DNA of 64,000 bases, taken from assembly GCA_015143295.1 (NCBI GenBank), contig CM026563.1, positions 4,464,001 through 4,528,000 on the forward strand. Reading direction: 5' to 3'. Below the pieces are notes generated by a model, which was given only the letters and a program-made list of their open reading frames with translations, searched no databases and was not told the DNA's origin. This document shows, piece by piece, positions 34,798 through 49,700 of the stretch; within the stretch, counting starts at the first letter, position 1, and each line of letters begins with the position of its first letter. Both the position numbers and the translations under genes were made by a program. The stretch comes from Tetracentron sinense. Lineage: Eukaryota; Streptophyta; Magnoliopsida; Trochodendrales; Trochodendraceae.

Positions 34798-37700
34798 CCA
34801 CATCCAAATCGGTTAAATTGGGATTCCTCCCCAAACAAATCATGTCCAAAATCTGACTAGGATACCAAGGATTAGATTAGTTGAATTCAGGTTACTTACT
34901 ATTAACACTCAGTTTTCAAACATCGCTTGAGATGTACACTAATTAAGGGCCTAACATGTTAGCAGTCTAACAAAAATTCAATGTAAAAGCAGGAAGGAGA
35001 AACCTTTGGAACGCATGTCAGATTTTTGCACCATGGGGGGTTGATATGCTAAGATCCATGCTTTCAGGGACCTGCATGAAGATATTGGATACCATAAAAT
35101 CGATCAAGAAAAAAAAAATCCTAAGGTGATCTTTGAATTAAATGCCAGGATACTCACGCCAAGAAGGGGCCAACCATGTAAAGCTTCAGGCCATTGGTCC
35201 CACGAGAGACTACATCATTGCCTGCAGGCAGTTCATCAACCCGGTGCCAAGATATTTCCTGTCGGTAGCAAGAATAAAAGGAAGGCATACTCTCGAAGTT
35301 AGATTTTTCTTTAAGCTTTTTTCTATTTCGTCTATTACTCCGTCGCAAACTTAATTATCAGTAGTGGCAGTAGTCAGTGAAGGAGAGGGAATAAGTAGAA
35401 ATCTAAACTACTTTAAGACCTGAAGCACCACAAGAAAGGTCTTAAAAGATTTGTGCAACTAGAGATGGACGCAGAATTTCTATTTTGTGAAAAAAAAGTA
35501 TGATGGGATAAAGGTCCTCACATGGTTGAATTCTCATTCGATGTTCAAGGATGAGAAAATCAAAATAACTATTTAGTTTTCTCTTTTGCTAAGTAAGAAG
35601 TTATCATTAAATTGAGAATGACAACCAAATGAAAGAAAATGATAATATTTTCCGCCCAAAGTAAATGTCTCAAAAAAGAAAAATGTTCTGGAAAGGAAAT
35701 CAGGCAATCACAAAAAAAAATTCTCTGCAATTTAGAAATTCAAATGATGGAGGGTCACATACACTGATCTCTTTTTTGGTCTGTGGGGCAAAGACAGTAT
35801 CATCCTTCACACCCGCAATTATGTATAGCTGCACCCTCTGTTGTCCAATTGTAACTTCAAAAAAGTCATCCATTTTCAGAAGTTTTGAAACATCGAAACC
35901 TGTTTCCTCCAAGACCTGCAGCCATCATAGTGGACAAGTTTGAAACAGGTAGACCAAAAGAGGTCGATAATATTACTGACACTGGGAGAGGTAAGGGGAG
36001 GAGGGAAGAGAGAGAGAAAGAACCAGGCTAACATATCTCTATTTCCTCCCTTTTGTCTTAATTTCATTGATATTGAAAAGGGGGGATGGCTTACGTCAGT
36101 CCCATGTTCCTCTCTTGCTATGTTTTGTGAAATGGATTGTCCATATTTTTTTCTGGGATGTGAAAGAAACTGATTTTTTGGTAATGGTTAGATAATCTTT
36201 GCACTAACCCATAGGGTTTATATTAAGATGAGAACTAAAGATAGAAATAAATCTCAATCAAACCTAATCTAATCTTGCCTAACCTAATTAAATCAAATTC
36301 AAATCCAAATGTGTATCTCATCTCACCTAATTACACCACTCCATTGTATTCACTAAAACTATCTCTAATACCCTCCCATAATTGCATGATCCTTTGAAGA
36401 AGGATCGTGCAATTGGTTACAAAAAGCAGTCTGTGATCATTTAACTTTGTTGATAAGTCACTGGAATATCCAATCGTGCATGTTGGTGGTCACCACCTAT
36501 CTGTGAAGTTCATCATTGTCGCATCCTGCTCATCTTAGAGTTTCTCGGAGCCAGTGACCCACTAGATTAGACCGTCATGATCTCTCCCAATAGCACATAA
36601 AGAGAAGTCGGTCGTTCGAGAAAAAAAAAACTCAAGAGGTATTAATGTATAGAGAGATTTCAACTACAGTGTGGTGTGCTGATGACTGTAGCTTTGGAAC
36701 TAAAAAAATAGGTTTAGGCTAGACGGGCAACATTGCCGCCCACCAAAAAAACAAGATTGAAAGAAAAATCAAACTAAGGTTTGATCGACCTACTTTGAAA
36801 CCATGTGAAAGAAATTGATTTCTTGATAATGGTTAGATAATCTTTACACCGACCCATAGGGTTTATATAAAGATGAGAATTAAAGATAGAAATAAATCTC
36901 AATCAAACCTAATCTAATTACATCAAATCCAAATCCAAATCTACCTAATATTTCATCTCACCTTATTACACCACTCTACTATATTCTCTAAGATTCTCTA
37001 ATATATTAGAGAATATAGTAAGAGTATTGTACTAAGGTGAATGAAATACACTACATCATTCAAGTGTATCTCATCACAAATATTAGATTAGCATCAATCA
37101 AGGATAGAATAGATTTGATTAAGTATGATTAGATTAGATTGATTCACTTTCCATAAAGTCTATCTTATTATCTCTAAATAAATCCTATCTAGGGTCATTG
37201 TAAATCATCCAAGTCTATTCAATGAAACCCTTTTTTAACATGGTATTTCTGTAATTTTTTTTCACGCTTTGCTTTCTTTCTTTTGAAACCCCTTTCTGGT
37301 GGGCGGCACTATACTGCCCGTAGGACCTGAAGTTTCTTTTATTCTTTTTTTTTTCATGTTGCTCTTGGCTACCATCAATGTTGCTGCTTTGCTCTCCTAT
37401 GAAGGTCCCACACCACAGAGATCTTAGATTTGGTTAACACTCACGTTGCAAAGATTATGTAAGAAATATTTGAAATCACACGTATTGCTAGCAGCCAACA
37501 GCTGTGAAACAACTTCAAGTGGATGAATTAAATCCTTGTGTTGGATCAGTAAAGAGACCACACGTTTACAATCCAGGATCATCAGCTGGACAACCATGTC
37601 AATTGTCACGAATGGCATCATGTACTTCTCTTGCATCAACTCTTATCTGCCCATCGTTTGCTGTTGCTGGTTACTTGCATTGTCACCACCTCTTCTTTCT

Positions 37701-40700
37701 AATTTAAAAAAATGTCTAAGGGCCCATAGAGTTTTTTAGCCCATAAAGGCTATCCTAAAGGCCCATGAGGTCAATTCAGGTATATAGAGGCCATATGTTC
37801 TACTCCATAAGGACCAATATTTTAGGCCCATGGAGGCCCAGTTCAAGCCTATTGAGGCTGACTTTCTTGGCCATTGAAGCCGTGTCAAGCCATTAGATGC
37901 ATTGCTTTCCAAGCCCATTCGAGACACCTCTTTTAGGTCCACTGAGACCCTAATTGGCCAAATAGAGACTCTTTTCTTTTGGCCCATTAGAGGCCCATTT
38001 GGTTAGATCACATCCATCAAGAAGCAAGTGATTGGCCGACTCAACCAAGCATGCAACGAAGATCAAAGGTGTCAAAATCAAAAGGTATCAACCGGATTTC
38101 TATTAGCAGCAAACACATGGAGATTATTCAATCCCCATATATTTGAGTGAGAGTATTAGAAAATATAGTAAGAGTATTGTAATAAGGTGAAGGAGATACA
38201 CTAAAGTGTAAAGTGTATCTCATCACAATATTAGATTAGCATCAATCAATGATAGAATAGATTTGATTAGGTATGAGTAGATTAGGTTCATTTGCGTACC
38301 ATAAAGTCTATCTTGATATCTCTATATTAACCCCACTTAGGGTTATTGTAAATCATCCAAGTCTAATCAATAAAATTCTGTTTTAACATGGGACATGTCA
38401 CTATCACTGTCCCTAACTGTATTTAAGGTTCTGAATGTCGATATCGCTCAACATATCGACCTGCGGAAAAAAGATATATCGCAAGATATATCGTTTATTG
38501 GTGATTTTTGGAAAATTAGGCAAAAGATAGAATTTTGCATTAAAATTTCAGAAAATATTAAAATAGATATTAATACACATTTGAGAATAAAAATATTTAA
38601 AAAACCAACAATGTACATAAGAGATGCAATGGGAAGAGAGCAAAGATATGCACTGACGAGTAACGATAATGTATGATTGATTAATTTTAATTCTTTTATA
38701 AATTATAGATTATTTTTTTTATCTGGATGAGTTATGACCATGGGAGTGAGAGGGATGTAAAGAGAACCATTTATATTTGTTTCACTTTTTTAACAGATTA
38801 ATAATGTTTTTTACTTTTAATGTTATTAAATAATATATTTAAGTAATATTTAGTAATTTTATATATTATTTTTAGTGAAATAAGGTATATTATTTGGTTG
38901 ATATTACTATGTATATTTTTAAGAATTATTAGCTATTAATAATAATAACATAACATTATTAAAATTCATAACTAAATATAATATCCATGAATTTCAAGTA
39001 TAATCCTTAAAATAAAAAAGGCCTTATATTAAAATTTTATTACTTTTTTTGAATTAGGTGTATAATATAAGTCAATATTAGTTTTTAACATAATATAAAT
39101 CAATATTAGTTTTTAACATATTATTTTTGTCATATAATATACTTTTTAACATGACACATGATTTTTAGAAATTTTTTGTACTAAAAATATTTTACAAATC
39201 TGAAAACCAAGGTTAGATGCTTCATTCGGTTATTCCTAAAGGTTAGTAAATTTTAACCCTAATAATAGACTTATAAGTAATTAAAAGGGGACACTGTATT
39301 TTTAACAAAAATTATAAAAGTCAAGATTAAAACACTTAAGGATGTATGTTTAATGAGATTATGAGTGACCCTAGTATTACTCTTGTTAGGGTTAAAACAT
39401 TAAGGAAATATGTTTAATGAGATCAAGAGAGTGATCTTAGCATTACCCTTGTTATGTTTAATGAGATCAAGAGAGTGACCCTAGCAATAACCTTGTTAGG
39501 GTAAAAACTTAAAGCACGTTCTCCACCCTCATTCTCATTCGATCAAACCCAAAAATAAGGAGAAGGGCCAGAGACAGAGCTCGAGAAAGGAAGAGGAGAC
39601 CTTGCATGATGCATCTGGCTTTGCTATCAGCGACTCAATCCCCCACGACAATGACAACAAGTATGAGATCTTGCCTCTTCTTCTTCTTTCTTCTCTACTC
39701 CTCTCAAGTCTAAACTCTCAACCCTTTTTCCTTTTTTTTGCTTTCAACGATTGCAAAAGTCAAACTCTCAACCATTGGAGTTTTGTAAGGATGAGAATCA
39801 CGGGTTTTTTGTAGCCTGTAGGGATTGACGAAATCTCATGACTTTTCTTTTTTGTTTTTTATGCAAAAAATTGGGAAAAAATTACAATTCACGGATTTTG
39901 CTCGATATCGGTGATATATCTCCGATATCGCCGATATATCCCGATATCGCCGATATATCCCGATATCGCCGATATCATGTAAAAAATTCTTTACAGTGTA
40001 TAGATGTGTCGGCATGTAGCGATACCGACATATATCGGCGATATAGAGCCGATATTGTTGATTTTTTGATCCTTGACTGTATTGCTCCACAAGGTAGGGG
40101 AGGCGGGACGAATGTAGGGCAACAGAATATATCCCAGGGTAATATAATAATTAATGCTCTTCGCAAATTTTTCAAGGGAAAATTTTCAAATATTACAAAA
40201 ACGAGCATAATATTGATTGTCGTAAATATGTAAAAAATCTCTACACACACATTGCACCATTGGAGATTTCAGTTGAAATATTTCGATATAACCTCATTTT
40301 TCATCAGATTATATACCCCCCGAGGCCTAGCAATTCTTTCAAAAACCTCCACTTGAATGTGTTAATCACCCAAACCTCCATATTTTTTAATTAGCAAATT
40401 AAAATGAATTTTTACTTAAAATATAGTTTACTAAAGTGAAAAACCCTAAATACATTTAATTAGGATACACGACAAGAAAAACATGTGTGTGCTCCTTCAT
40501 GGGTTGTAGTCCTATTAACAATTATGTGATCTAAAAAATTGTTAATTTAAATTATAATTTTTTTTAAAAATAGTTAAAAGAATAACTAAAAATTACAACT
40601 TAGTGGACCTTGTAGAATCATTAATATATGAATATGTCATCTGAGAGGAGACTTTGCTGTGACGAAGTTCGTGCGTGGTGCTTGGCTCCGACTGCCAGCA

Positions 40701-43700
40701 TAACAACCGCTGGTGCTATTACATCCATTGGGAATAAGTTTCCTTCTTTATGAAAGACAGTATTTTAAAACCCTATTTTAAAACCATCTTTTAAAGTCTA
40801 AAAGAACCATCTTAGGATATAAGTGGTGTATTTGAACTTTAAAAGCAACATCGAAAGTCAAGACTCAAAACCACCTTAAAAGTTAGAAAACTTCAAACTA
40901 ATTCTACATTTATTATTTATGTAATGTGTATATATTAATATTACATAAACATATATTTAATATATATTTTTTAATTATTTTTATCGCCTAGGCAGCACCT
41001 CACCTAGCCATGCCTAATTGCCAAGGCATCACCTAGACGCCTTGACTACACTGATTTCAGAGGCAAAGCTTTGGTCATTAGGGAATGGAGCCTAATTTAA
41101 ACCTAGAGAAAATATCTTTCAGTTTCATCCTGATTTGGGAAAAGCTCCCAAAGTTACCACTTAATTTGTGGTATGGGTCTTTCTCAGCAATATGGAAAAT
41201 CTTCTTGGAAAGCCTATTTGTTAAGACAAACAAACAGCTGTCATACAGAGGATCGTCCTTGTGTAGGAATGTATGGAGGTTTAGCAGTGAAGCTACCTAA
41301 CAAGATATCGGTGAAACAAGGAATAGTAGATGTTTGGCAGAATGTAGTTTACGAGTGGAAGCTACAGAGGTGCTTAGGGTCTATGTTTAACAGTCAGAAA
41401 CCAAATGTTCAAAGTTACAGGCAGCAGGAGGTGATAAGAGGACTAAACAAATGTGGTTGTAACTTGTAAGAGGAAAAGGTATCGCAGAAAATGGGACTGG
41501 ATTTGGAGCTGGAACTGCTGGAGATGTGGGACATAAGGTTGGAGAGCGTATTACTCAGCAGAAACTGTCTCATGGTTGAGGAGGTTGTTAGGTTAGGGCT
41601 TTGCAAGGAAAGAATCTCTCTAACCATAACACATTGAAAGCTTATTTTTTAGAGAAACTCATTTTAACTTTGTAAAGCAGTTATTTTGTACCAAAATGAT
41701 ACTCTCATAATACAAATAATATGAAACTTCGGTCAACACCTTTAAAGCCTACTTTCAAAAGAAAAACCTGTTTTTAAATATCTAAAATACGCGTAGTTTT
41801 TAGTAAGAAAACAAATATTTAATGGATTATCAACCCATTTTCATACTTAATATTCATATATTTATACAAAAATATAAATAGTAAAACATTATTCAAATTA
41901 AAAACAGGATTTCCAAAATTAGAATAAAGAGATCTTATAGATCAACCAATGCATGTGATTTTATGTACTTTAATCATAATTTCCTAATTAAAAATAGAGT
42001 TCTAGTTAAACAAAAATAATACTTCATTTAAAAATAATAATACAAATAAGTTAAGAAATCATATTTTGAACATATGTGCATGTGTATATGATAAATCCCA
42101 GCTTTAAAATTAGTAATTAGAAAGTATTTTATACTATGCATTGGTTCAATATGATATTCAGGTAAAAATTTAATAAATTGAAAAAATAAAAATAAAATGT
42201 AGAAAACACTATGAAACTCTATTTTTTCCATATGTAGTATTTCTTTCTAATTACCGTTATGGAAATATATTTGTACATTATGTTTGCATTATTTAAGATA
42301 ACTTCAAGTCATGTTAAAAGTTAAAACTATATGACTTTATGAGGATATAGGTTTGTGATGCGCCTTATTTGTAATGTTTTTCTTTTAAGGGATGCATTAC
42401 TTTATGTGCATGGGCTATAGACCATTCATTGTGAAAATTTGACTTCTAGAGATTTAGACATGTACAACAGCTTCCGTCACTTGTTATTAATGTCAACTTT
42501 CATATTCCAAATGGTTGTTTTTAGTTGCATAACTAATCCTGAGTGTGTACAAATGCTTATTTCATGTCTTCAAATTTTCATCATACATTTCCAAAATGTT
42601 TCCATAGTTTCCATAATTTTTGCAATGTTCCCTAAAACTTCCTCAATGTTTCCACTTCCAGAGGGACTGGAGTTTAGACCGAAACCTAAGTAAAATATCT
42701 TGTCCCCAACACATTTTCCATTTCAAATGGTTCATCAGTGATTGGAGATGGTGTAGCTAGCTATTGGCTTACTTGAAAAAGGAGAGTTTTCCAAAACTTC
42801 ACTAGAGCATAAGAACTAGGGGTGAACTTGAAGGTGAAACTGGTTAGCTCAGCAGTCTGAAGATGGATCCAGTAATTTGAAGCTAGTGTTCATATCCAAT
42901 AAGAAAATAGAAAAATTTACAAGGAAAAGGAATTTATTACTTCTCGGATGGCACATGTGTGGTCTTCCTCATCTTTGTTCCTTTTTCCGCGGGGAAAACC
43001 CCAGCACGATCCCGTTTTCCATCCTTTCACTAGTAAGCACTGCAATCCCACATCAACAACAGGATGACACTACTCACAAAAAGGAAACATAATGATGAAA
43101 GCTATATAACTTATTTCAACATAACATTGCAGTGCATACTGTAGCTTAAATTTTACATTCCAAATGCATAGAAAAGTTTTCAAAGAAGGTGCCTTCCAAA
43201 ATGAAAGATTCTCTGCTTCAGCCTTCAGGCAACTGCATGGAAGGTGATGTCATATCAAAGGTTTTCAGTCATAGACTATACTTGTAGAGTGGAATTGCTG
43301 GGGGTCCCAGAACTGATCTGGTGGAAGTTGGGTCTGGCTAGTTTTTTTTTTTTCGTGTGTGTGTTTGTGTGTGTGTGTGTAAGAGCAGGTACATGGCAGC
43401 AGGTTTTGGAGGCCAAATTTTTAATGGGGATTGAATAGCAATTAAAGTTATGGCAGCCTGGAAGGCACATTGCAAGCCACATATGTGGAGGTCCTAGCTC
43501 TTAAAATGAAATCAATTTTCTCCAAACCCCTACCTAATACCATTTGGATTAAAGGAGACTCAGCGCGATAAGGTGGTTGAAGGGCTTTTCCCATCCTTGG
43601 AGATACCTTTTCTCTTCTCAAGGAAATATAATATTTTCTCACAAGCTTACTGATAGGTCAGGATTCATATATGCACGAGGAAAATTCGTAGCATGTGTTT

Positions 43701-46700
43701 ATCAGTATTGGAGTTCCAAACAATTCCTTATTGACTTTGGATAATCTTCCTCCATTGTAATTTCCCTCAAAAGCCCTGTTATACTTGTATACTATATATA
43801 TACTAGTAGAGACCCCGTGCAATGCAGGGTAATAATTAAGAATATCTAAAATTAAATAATATTATATATTTATTTAAATATTAAGTAATGTATTTTAAGA
43901 ATATTTCATAAATTGTATTTTTAATAGTATAAGTTTTTTTATTATTTGTATTAATTAATTAATTTTATAATAATAAATTTTTATTATTTTAATAACATTT
44001 ATAGGAAAATCATAAGTTTCTTAGTATTAAACTTAAATCAATACACCCAATAGTTGGAGATAAGAGAGAACTCTGCAATAGTGGAGATAGATAGGGCTCT
44101 AGGATGAGATAGTGGGTCCCAAACCTGTAAGAGTTGGAGATAAAAGAGGAGTCTACAATAGGGGAGATAGAGAGGGCTCTAGAATGAAATAGTGGGTCCC
44201 AAATTTGAACCGTGGAGATTAAAGAGAAAAGCCACATGTCATCTCTAAAATTGAACTTATGAGATTGGAGTGATTGAAGTTTGGAGAGCAAAGAGAAAAG
44301 TCTTATTTCTTTATATTACAGTAGTAGATATATATATATATATATATATACACACGCGCGAACGCATGAGATCAGTCCAATGATGTTGATACTCCAGATA
44401 ATGGGAGGTTATTTCTGCATTGACATCTCTTATGGAAAGAAAAAATGCACGAGGAAGATGACTACTTGAGTGGTGTGGCTGTCACAATTGCGGGGACGAT
44501 GTAAAGCAAGATAGAAGCTGTGATATCTTAGAATGGCTACTCTCAGTGTGGGTCTTTATCAGGTCAGTGTAGAAGCTGTGATATCTTGAGGCTTTTCATG
44601 ATAATTAGCAAGACAATCCACAACCATTGATTACCATGGGGTTTACTACGGTCAAGAAGTGTATGAATGCAGCAAATGTTTCTCAGGTATAATTACTGAT
44701 GGCACAAAAATATTCATAAAATGATATTCACCTTACAAACTTTACATGTTTTTTTATATGTTAGTTCACTACATTGTTTTCTTTCTGATAATTTAGTTTG
44801 TGTTGACTTTAAATGTTTTTAGGTCAAATCATTCAAGTCAACAGGGAGAAGTGACTGAAACTGGTGGGAGAATCTTTAGGCAGTGCAGTCCCGGCGTTTG
44901 TGCTGCAGTGCGCTTGTCAAGGAGAAAAGTAAATCTACCACTTAAAAACAGGTTTTATAACAGCTTAATAGCTTAGGATGTTGGGCATATACACATCTAT
45001 ATCAATACATGCATACAGCTTAATAGCTTAGGATGTTGGGCATATACACATCTATATCAATACATGCATATAGCTTACGAACATTGCATATATCTACACG
45101 GAAGTTATATTCAAGAACATCAGTTGGCTACAAGGTGAGAGCTATTAAGCAAGAATCAAGATTTTCTGTGATGGAAAAAAGAGAACTCTATGCATTGGAT
45201 CTCTCTGAATTTTTTTTTAAAAAAAAAGGATGAGAGAATAGTCTTCTGCTAATGCTCATCCACAAGTGAGCTTACCCGTTCATAAGATTCATCCAAAATG
45301 ATTGCCCCAGATACCGGAACCCGACCCTTGTAAGAATTGAAGTCCTTGTATATGTCATCTATATGTGCAATATAAGGTCTTAAAGCGGCACAGCTACGAA
45401 ACACTATAAGTACTTAAGGAAAACAAGCATCAATGGAGAAGAATATGTACATACACCAAAAACGAGCAAGTGCAAATAGTTCGCTGGAAGGGCCATATTT
45501 AGTAGCTGAATCTATTATTATGTGATAACCTGACAACTAATGGGAAGGTTTCATGTAACTGTCAAGTTAAAACTAACACCGCCATGTTAGTTTTCTTTTG
45601 TCTTTTTTGTGGTTGAACATGGTTCCCAGTTAGAGGCATTTGACGATGGGTTTTCATGAAAGCTGGTCTCTACAACAAAAGACAAAAGAAAATTTGATAT
45701 GGTGCAATTAGCTTTTACTTGATTAGAGCGTAAGCCCCATACATCAGCAATTGTTGGGTTATTTAGCAATAATTATCCCTGTAAAAACCAATGCCCTAAA
45801 TCAAAAAAATAGTCATGAATAGGATACTCAAAGAAGTGAATTCCCTCAGAGAGAGCGACTTCAGTAATGGATTTTGCTCCATTGAATTGTCCTCATAGAA
45901 CCAATGTGCTTGCTCCACGAGAAACAAAATTCTCTCAAATGACTCTAGGTCTTCTTTCGGAGCATTCAAAACTAATCGACTGCAGAAATAGAGATTTGTA
46001 GAACAAAATCAAACAAAATTGATACTAAACAACACATTCGAACTGCAATAGACATTAACCAAGTAGGTGATCTTCAAAATGATAAAGACTGATAAGCTTC
46101 CCATATTCTGGAGGCATATAAAATGCTTGTATGCCAAACTGCAACCCCAAAGAGAAGCTCCCAGTTAAAAACTCCCAGTGACAAATCTGAGGAAGACTAC
46201 ATAATAATGACTACATATTGCCATGTGATATCACCATATATGCCAAAAGGAGCAAAGGGGTCCATTTTATTGCATGATTACATGATTGGAAGGTACTATC
46301 AGATGGAACAGCTACTTCTTCTGGAAAATAAGTTTAGGTACTGATTCACAGAATACATTAATATTCAGATCACAAGAAGAATACAGGAGAGCCTAAGTGA
46401 TAAAGAAAATATCAATGGAGTCAAAGTGTACAGGCAACGCCTAGGCTATAGAGGGTTCCTAGGCAACCAAAATTTACTATTTTCTGTTGATATTATAAAT
46501 ATTTGACGAGTGCCTATCCAGATTCTAATTAGGTGATAGGGGTCTTGTTTAGGCGAGGCGTTGCCTAGGTGACATTTTGTCTACACTGGAAAATATACAT
46601 AATAACTTAGAACTTTCCCATTTAAAAATTAAATCAGAGACAATAACGCCCTACCCTCAAATCAAGCCAATTACATTATCTAATAATTTATGTGGCAGAA

Positions 46701-49700
46701 CCGTAAGTGGCAGAAATTAGAGTTTATTTGGATAGGGATTACTGCGGTAGATAGAAAATCTAGTTGAGCAACTTGTTCACATGAATTTAACTGGATCATA
46801 TTTCTCAGTTGATAATCAGCCACTCAATAAATGGACTTCTTTTTATCAACAAGATTAATATAATGGACTTAACACGGATTGCCAATGTAAATTAAAGTAT
46901 CAGTTGCAAAGAAATTGGAAAGGATTGGTTAACTCGAACAAATATCATTTGGTTGAGTGGGAATCTATCTGTCACCTGATTGAATCAGGGGGCTTCGGTG
47001 TTAACATGGCCTTATTAGGTAAATGGCTATTTGGTTGAGTGGGAATCTATCTGTCACCTGATTGAATCAGGGGGCTTGGGTGTTAAACCGTTGGTTAGGT
47101 TTAACATGGCTTTATTGGGTAAATGGTTATGGAGATTTGGAATAGAAAAGGAGTCTTTGGAGGAAGGTCATTGAAGCCAAAATTATGGGGCTAAGTTGAG
47201 AGCCGCAAGACGTTCGAAGTCCCCATGGGGTGAACATGTTGGAAGGTCATTTCGGGTGTCAAATGACAATTTTCTAAATCCATTAGATATATTGTAGGTT
47301 GTGGCAAGGACGTCAAATTTTGGGATGATTTATGGTGTAGTCAAATGCCTCTTAGGGGGGAGTTAGGTGTTTTGTACTCTCTAGATAGGGAGATGTGTTG
47401 TCTTAGCCTTAAGCATAGTCTCAATGATTGGGAGTTGGAGGGTCTTTCTCGTATGTTGGGTAGACTTGAGAATGTTGTCATTCACCCCTCATTAGGGATA
47501 GGCGCGGTTGGTTTTTAGACTCCAAAGGTCAATTCTCGGTGAGATCTTTTGCTCTAGCCTTGTGGGGTGTCATATCGCTCCATTTTTCATATAGATTTCA
47601 TCTAAAGTTGCATTATTTCTTTAGGAAGTTTCTTTGGACAAGCTAATCACTGGCGACCATTTAAAAAATAAATGATAGGTTGGCTAATCATTGCTTCTTG
47701 TGTTGTGAGTCGAAGTAAATGGTGGATCACTTATTGTTGCAGTGTTTTTTTGCGACAAATGTATGGAGCCATTTCCTTGAGCAATTGGGTGCGTCCTAGG
47801 TCTTCTTCCCAAATTCCTTTAAGGTCTTCTTATCATGTTGGCTCTAAGTGAGGTTGGAGGCCCCCGTCTCTTTTCTTGTATCTTTTCTTCTAGAAGCGGT
47901 AGCTTGGTCGATTTGGAATAGGAGGAATCGAAGAGTATTTGACGATGTGGCTCTTTCCTCTCTACAAATATGTGGGGAGGTTCGTCACCTAGTTTTGGAT
48001 TGGTGTTCAGTAAGAAGGGAATTCGAGGATATGGGCCTCCTAGAGTTGTTATGAAGCTAGACTAGGCCGTTTGGTTTCCTTTCCGGATTGTGGGCCTTGA
48101 TTCATTAAGATTCATTTCCATTAATTCTCTCAACTTTTTGTAGAATTTCTTTTCCTCTCCCTTAATTGTCCATGCTTCAATAGCTGGGTTCACTCTTTTG
48201 TGATCCTTTTGTTGTCATGCGCTTCTTATTTGCTCCTTTTATTTATATAATCTCTGATTTACCAATAATAATAATAAAAATACAGAATACCACAAACTGT
48301 TCGCCCTATATGCATCTAAACCATTTATCACAACAAGGCTAAATAAAGACTGGGAATACAACGATGAGGAGGACACCGAACTCTTCTAGTTGAATTGATG
48401 AGTCTTGCGAACTACCCATATTAATTTTCAAGCCCCATCTTTTTGGGAAAATGCTAGTAAATACCAATGTTTACTGACGAATCTGTCATTTCTTGTCCGC
48501 CAAACCTAAGCTCTCCAACCAAGAAATGCCAGAACCACAGTTCAATTTCTTATTCTTTGTCACTGCCATAGCATGTAGTGCACTAATGCACTATTTTTCC
48601 AAGATCAACTAAACACTTCATAAAAGAAAACGGATTAAATCTTTTCTTAGTGAGAAGTGGAAATTAGAGTGTTGATTAAGATAATGAGAACACAAATGGG
48701 GTTTCTTGTCTCACGTGCATCATGTCTACTAGGATTGTACGAAGGCCCTATGAACAAACCCTACCAACTTGAGAGGGCTGCCTACTCAAATAGCATTGTA
48801 ATTTCAAAACTAACTTCTCAATTTGTAGAGGCCTGCTTTGTATAATACATACAACCCTAAACCTTACTAGCAGAAACCAATCAAGGACCGACATCATACG
48901 ATATCTATCCTTGGATAGTTTCCTATATAGTTTAAATCTCTTTGAATTGAGAATCTTTTCATTCTTATTTATTGTATAGCTGTATATCTCAAGATCTCCT
49001 TGTATGAGTTCTATCTTAGGTATCTACCCACATTATATATACAAAGAAAACAACTCAAACGGTAAGCAATTGCTACCAAAACAATCCAGAAAACTCAGAA
49101 TATTTTATGATATCAGAGCCTAACAGCCCTTCTTCCTTCGTCAATAATGACTTCAATTTCCTCTTCTCCCTACCCAACCATCAACCTCTCCAACATTCAT
49201 AGTTTTGTTTCCACTAAACTTGATGGAAAGAACTATATTCTCTGGCACAGCCAGATTGAACTCCTGTCCTCTGTGGACTTCTTCGGATTTGTTGATGGTA
49301 ACATACCCCCGCCTCCTCAATTTATCACAGGGAAATCTGATAAAGTAAATCCCAATCCCGCCTATCCAACAATGGCGTTGAATTGATTGTCAGTCTTCTT
49401 AATGCGACATGAACGAATGGTGTTCTTGCTCAAGTTGTTGGCTTATCCACGTCTTGCCAAATATGGGAGGCCTAGGCAACGTCCTTCTTGCAGCAGTTGT
49501 AGGCCCAAATCATGCAGTTGAAGCTCCAACTACAAACCCTCAAAAAGGGATCAAACACCATTTCTGAGTTCCTCAACCGGTTGAAGTTGATTTTCGACTC
49601 TCTTGCCACAATTAAACGATCAGTGCAAGATTCTAACCTTGTTCTCCTGCTCCATGCTCTTGGGGGACTTGGGGCCGAGCACGAATCCTTCATTACCGCA

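Larger units (their letters stand above)
35916..42940 (-). other. DCP2 intron 4 (7.0 kb)
   Basis: The intron splits the Nudix box and contains two TRIM-like LTR elements head to head (36157-38390), a CGATAT repeat block, a LINE ORF1-like fragment and AT-rich sequence. It also holds three module-like repeats near 39340-39500 (AATGAGATCAAGAGAGTGA). No internal host gene is recognised. Confidence 0.8.
43040..45275 (-). other. DCP2 intron 3 (2.2 kb)
   Basis: It contains a Helitron (43803-44328), a TG microsatellite (about 43355-43380), a TA/CA microsatellite (about 44328-44356) and a perfect 55-bp tandem duplication. Confidence 0.8.

Noticed and set aside
37424..37987. Frames inside the TRIM internal region
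   Set aside because: They follow the GGCCCAT repeat and match no retroelement protein.
39836..40250. Overlapping frames of 84-131 codons on both strands
   Set aside because: They arise from the self-complementary CGATAT repeat, which lacks stops.
43448..43642. 64-codon minus frame as a possible DCP2 exon
   Set aside because: DCP2 frame and phases are complete without it, and it contains no Dcp2 residues.
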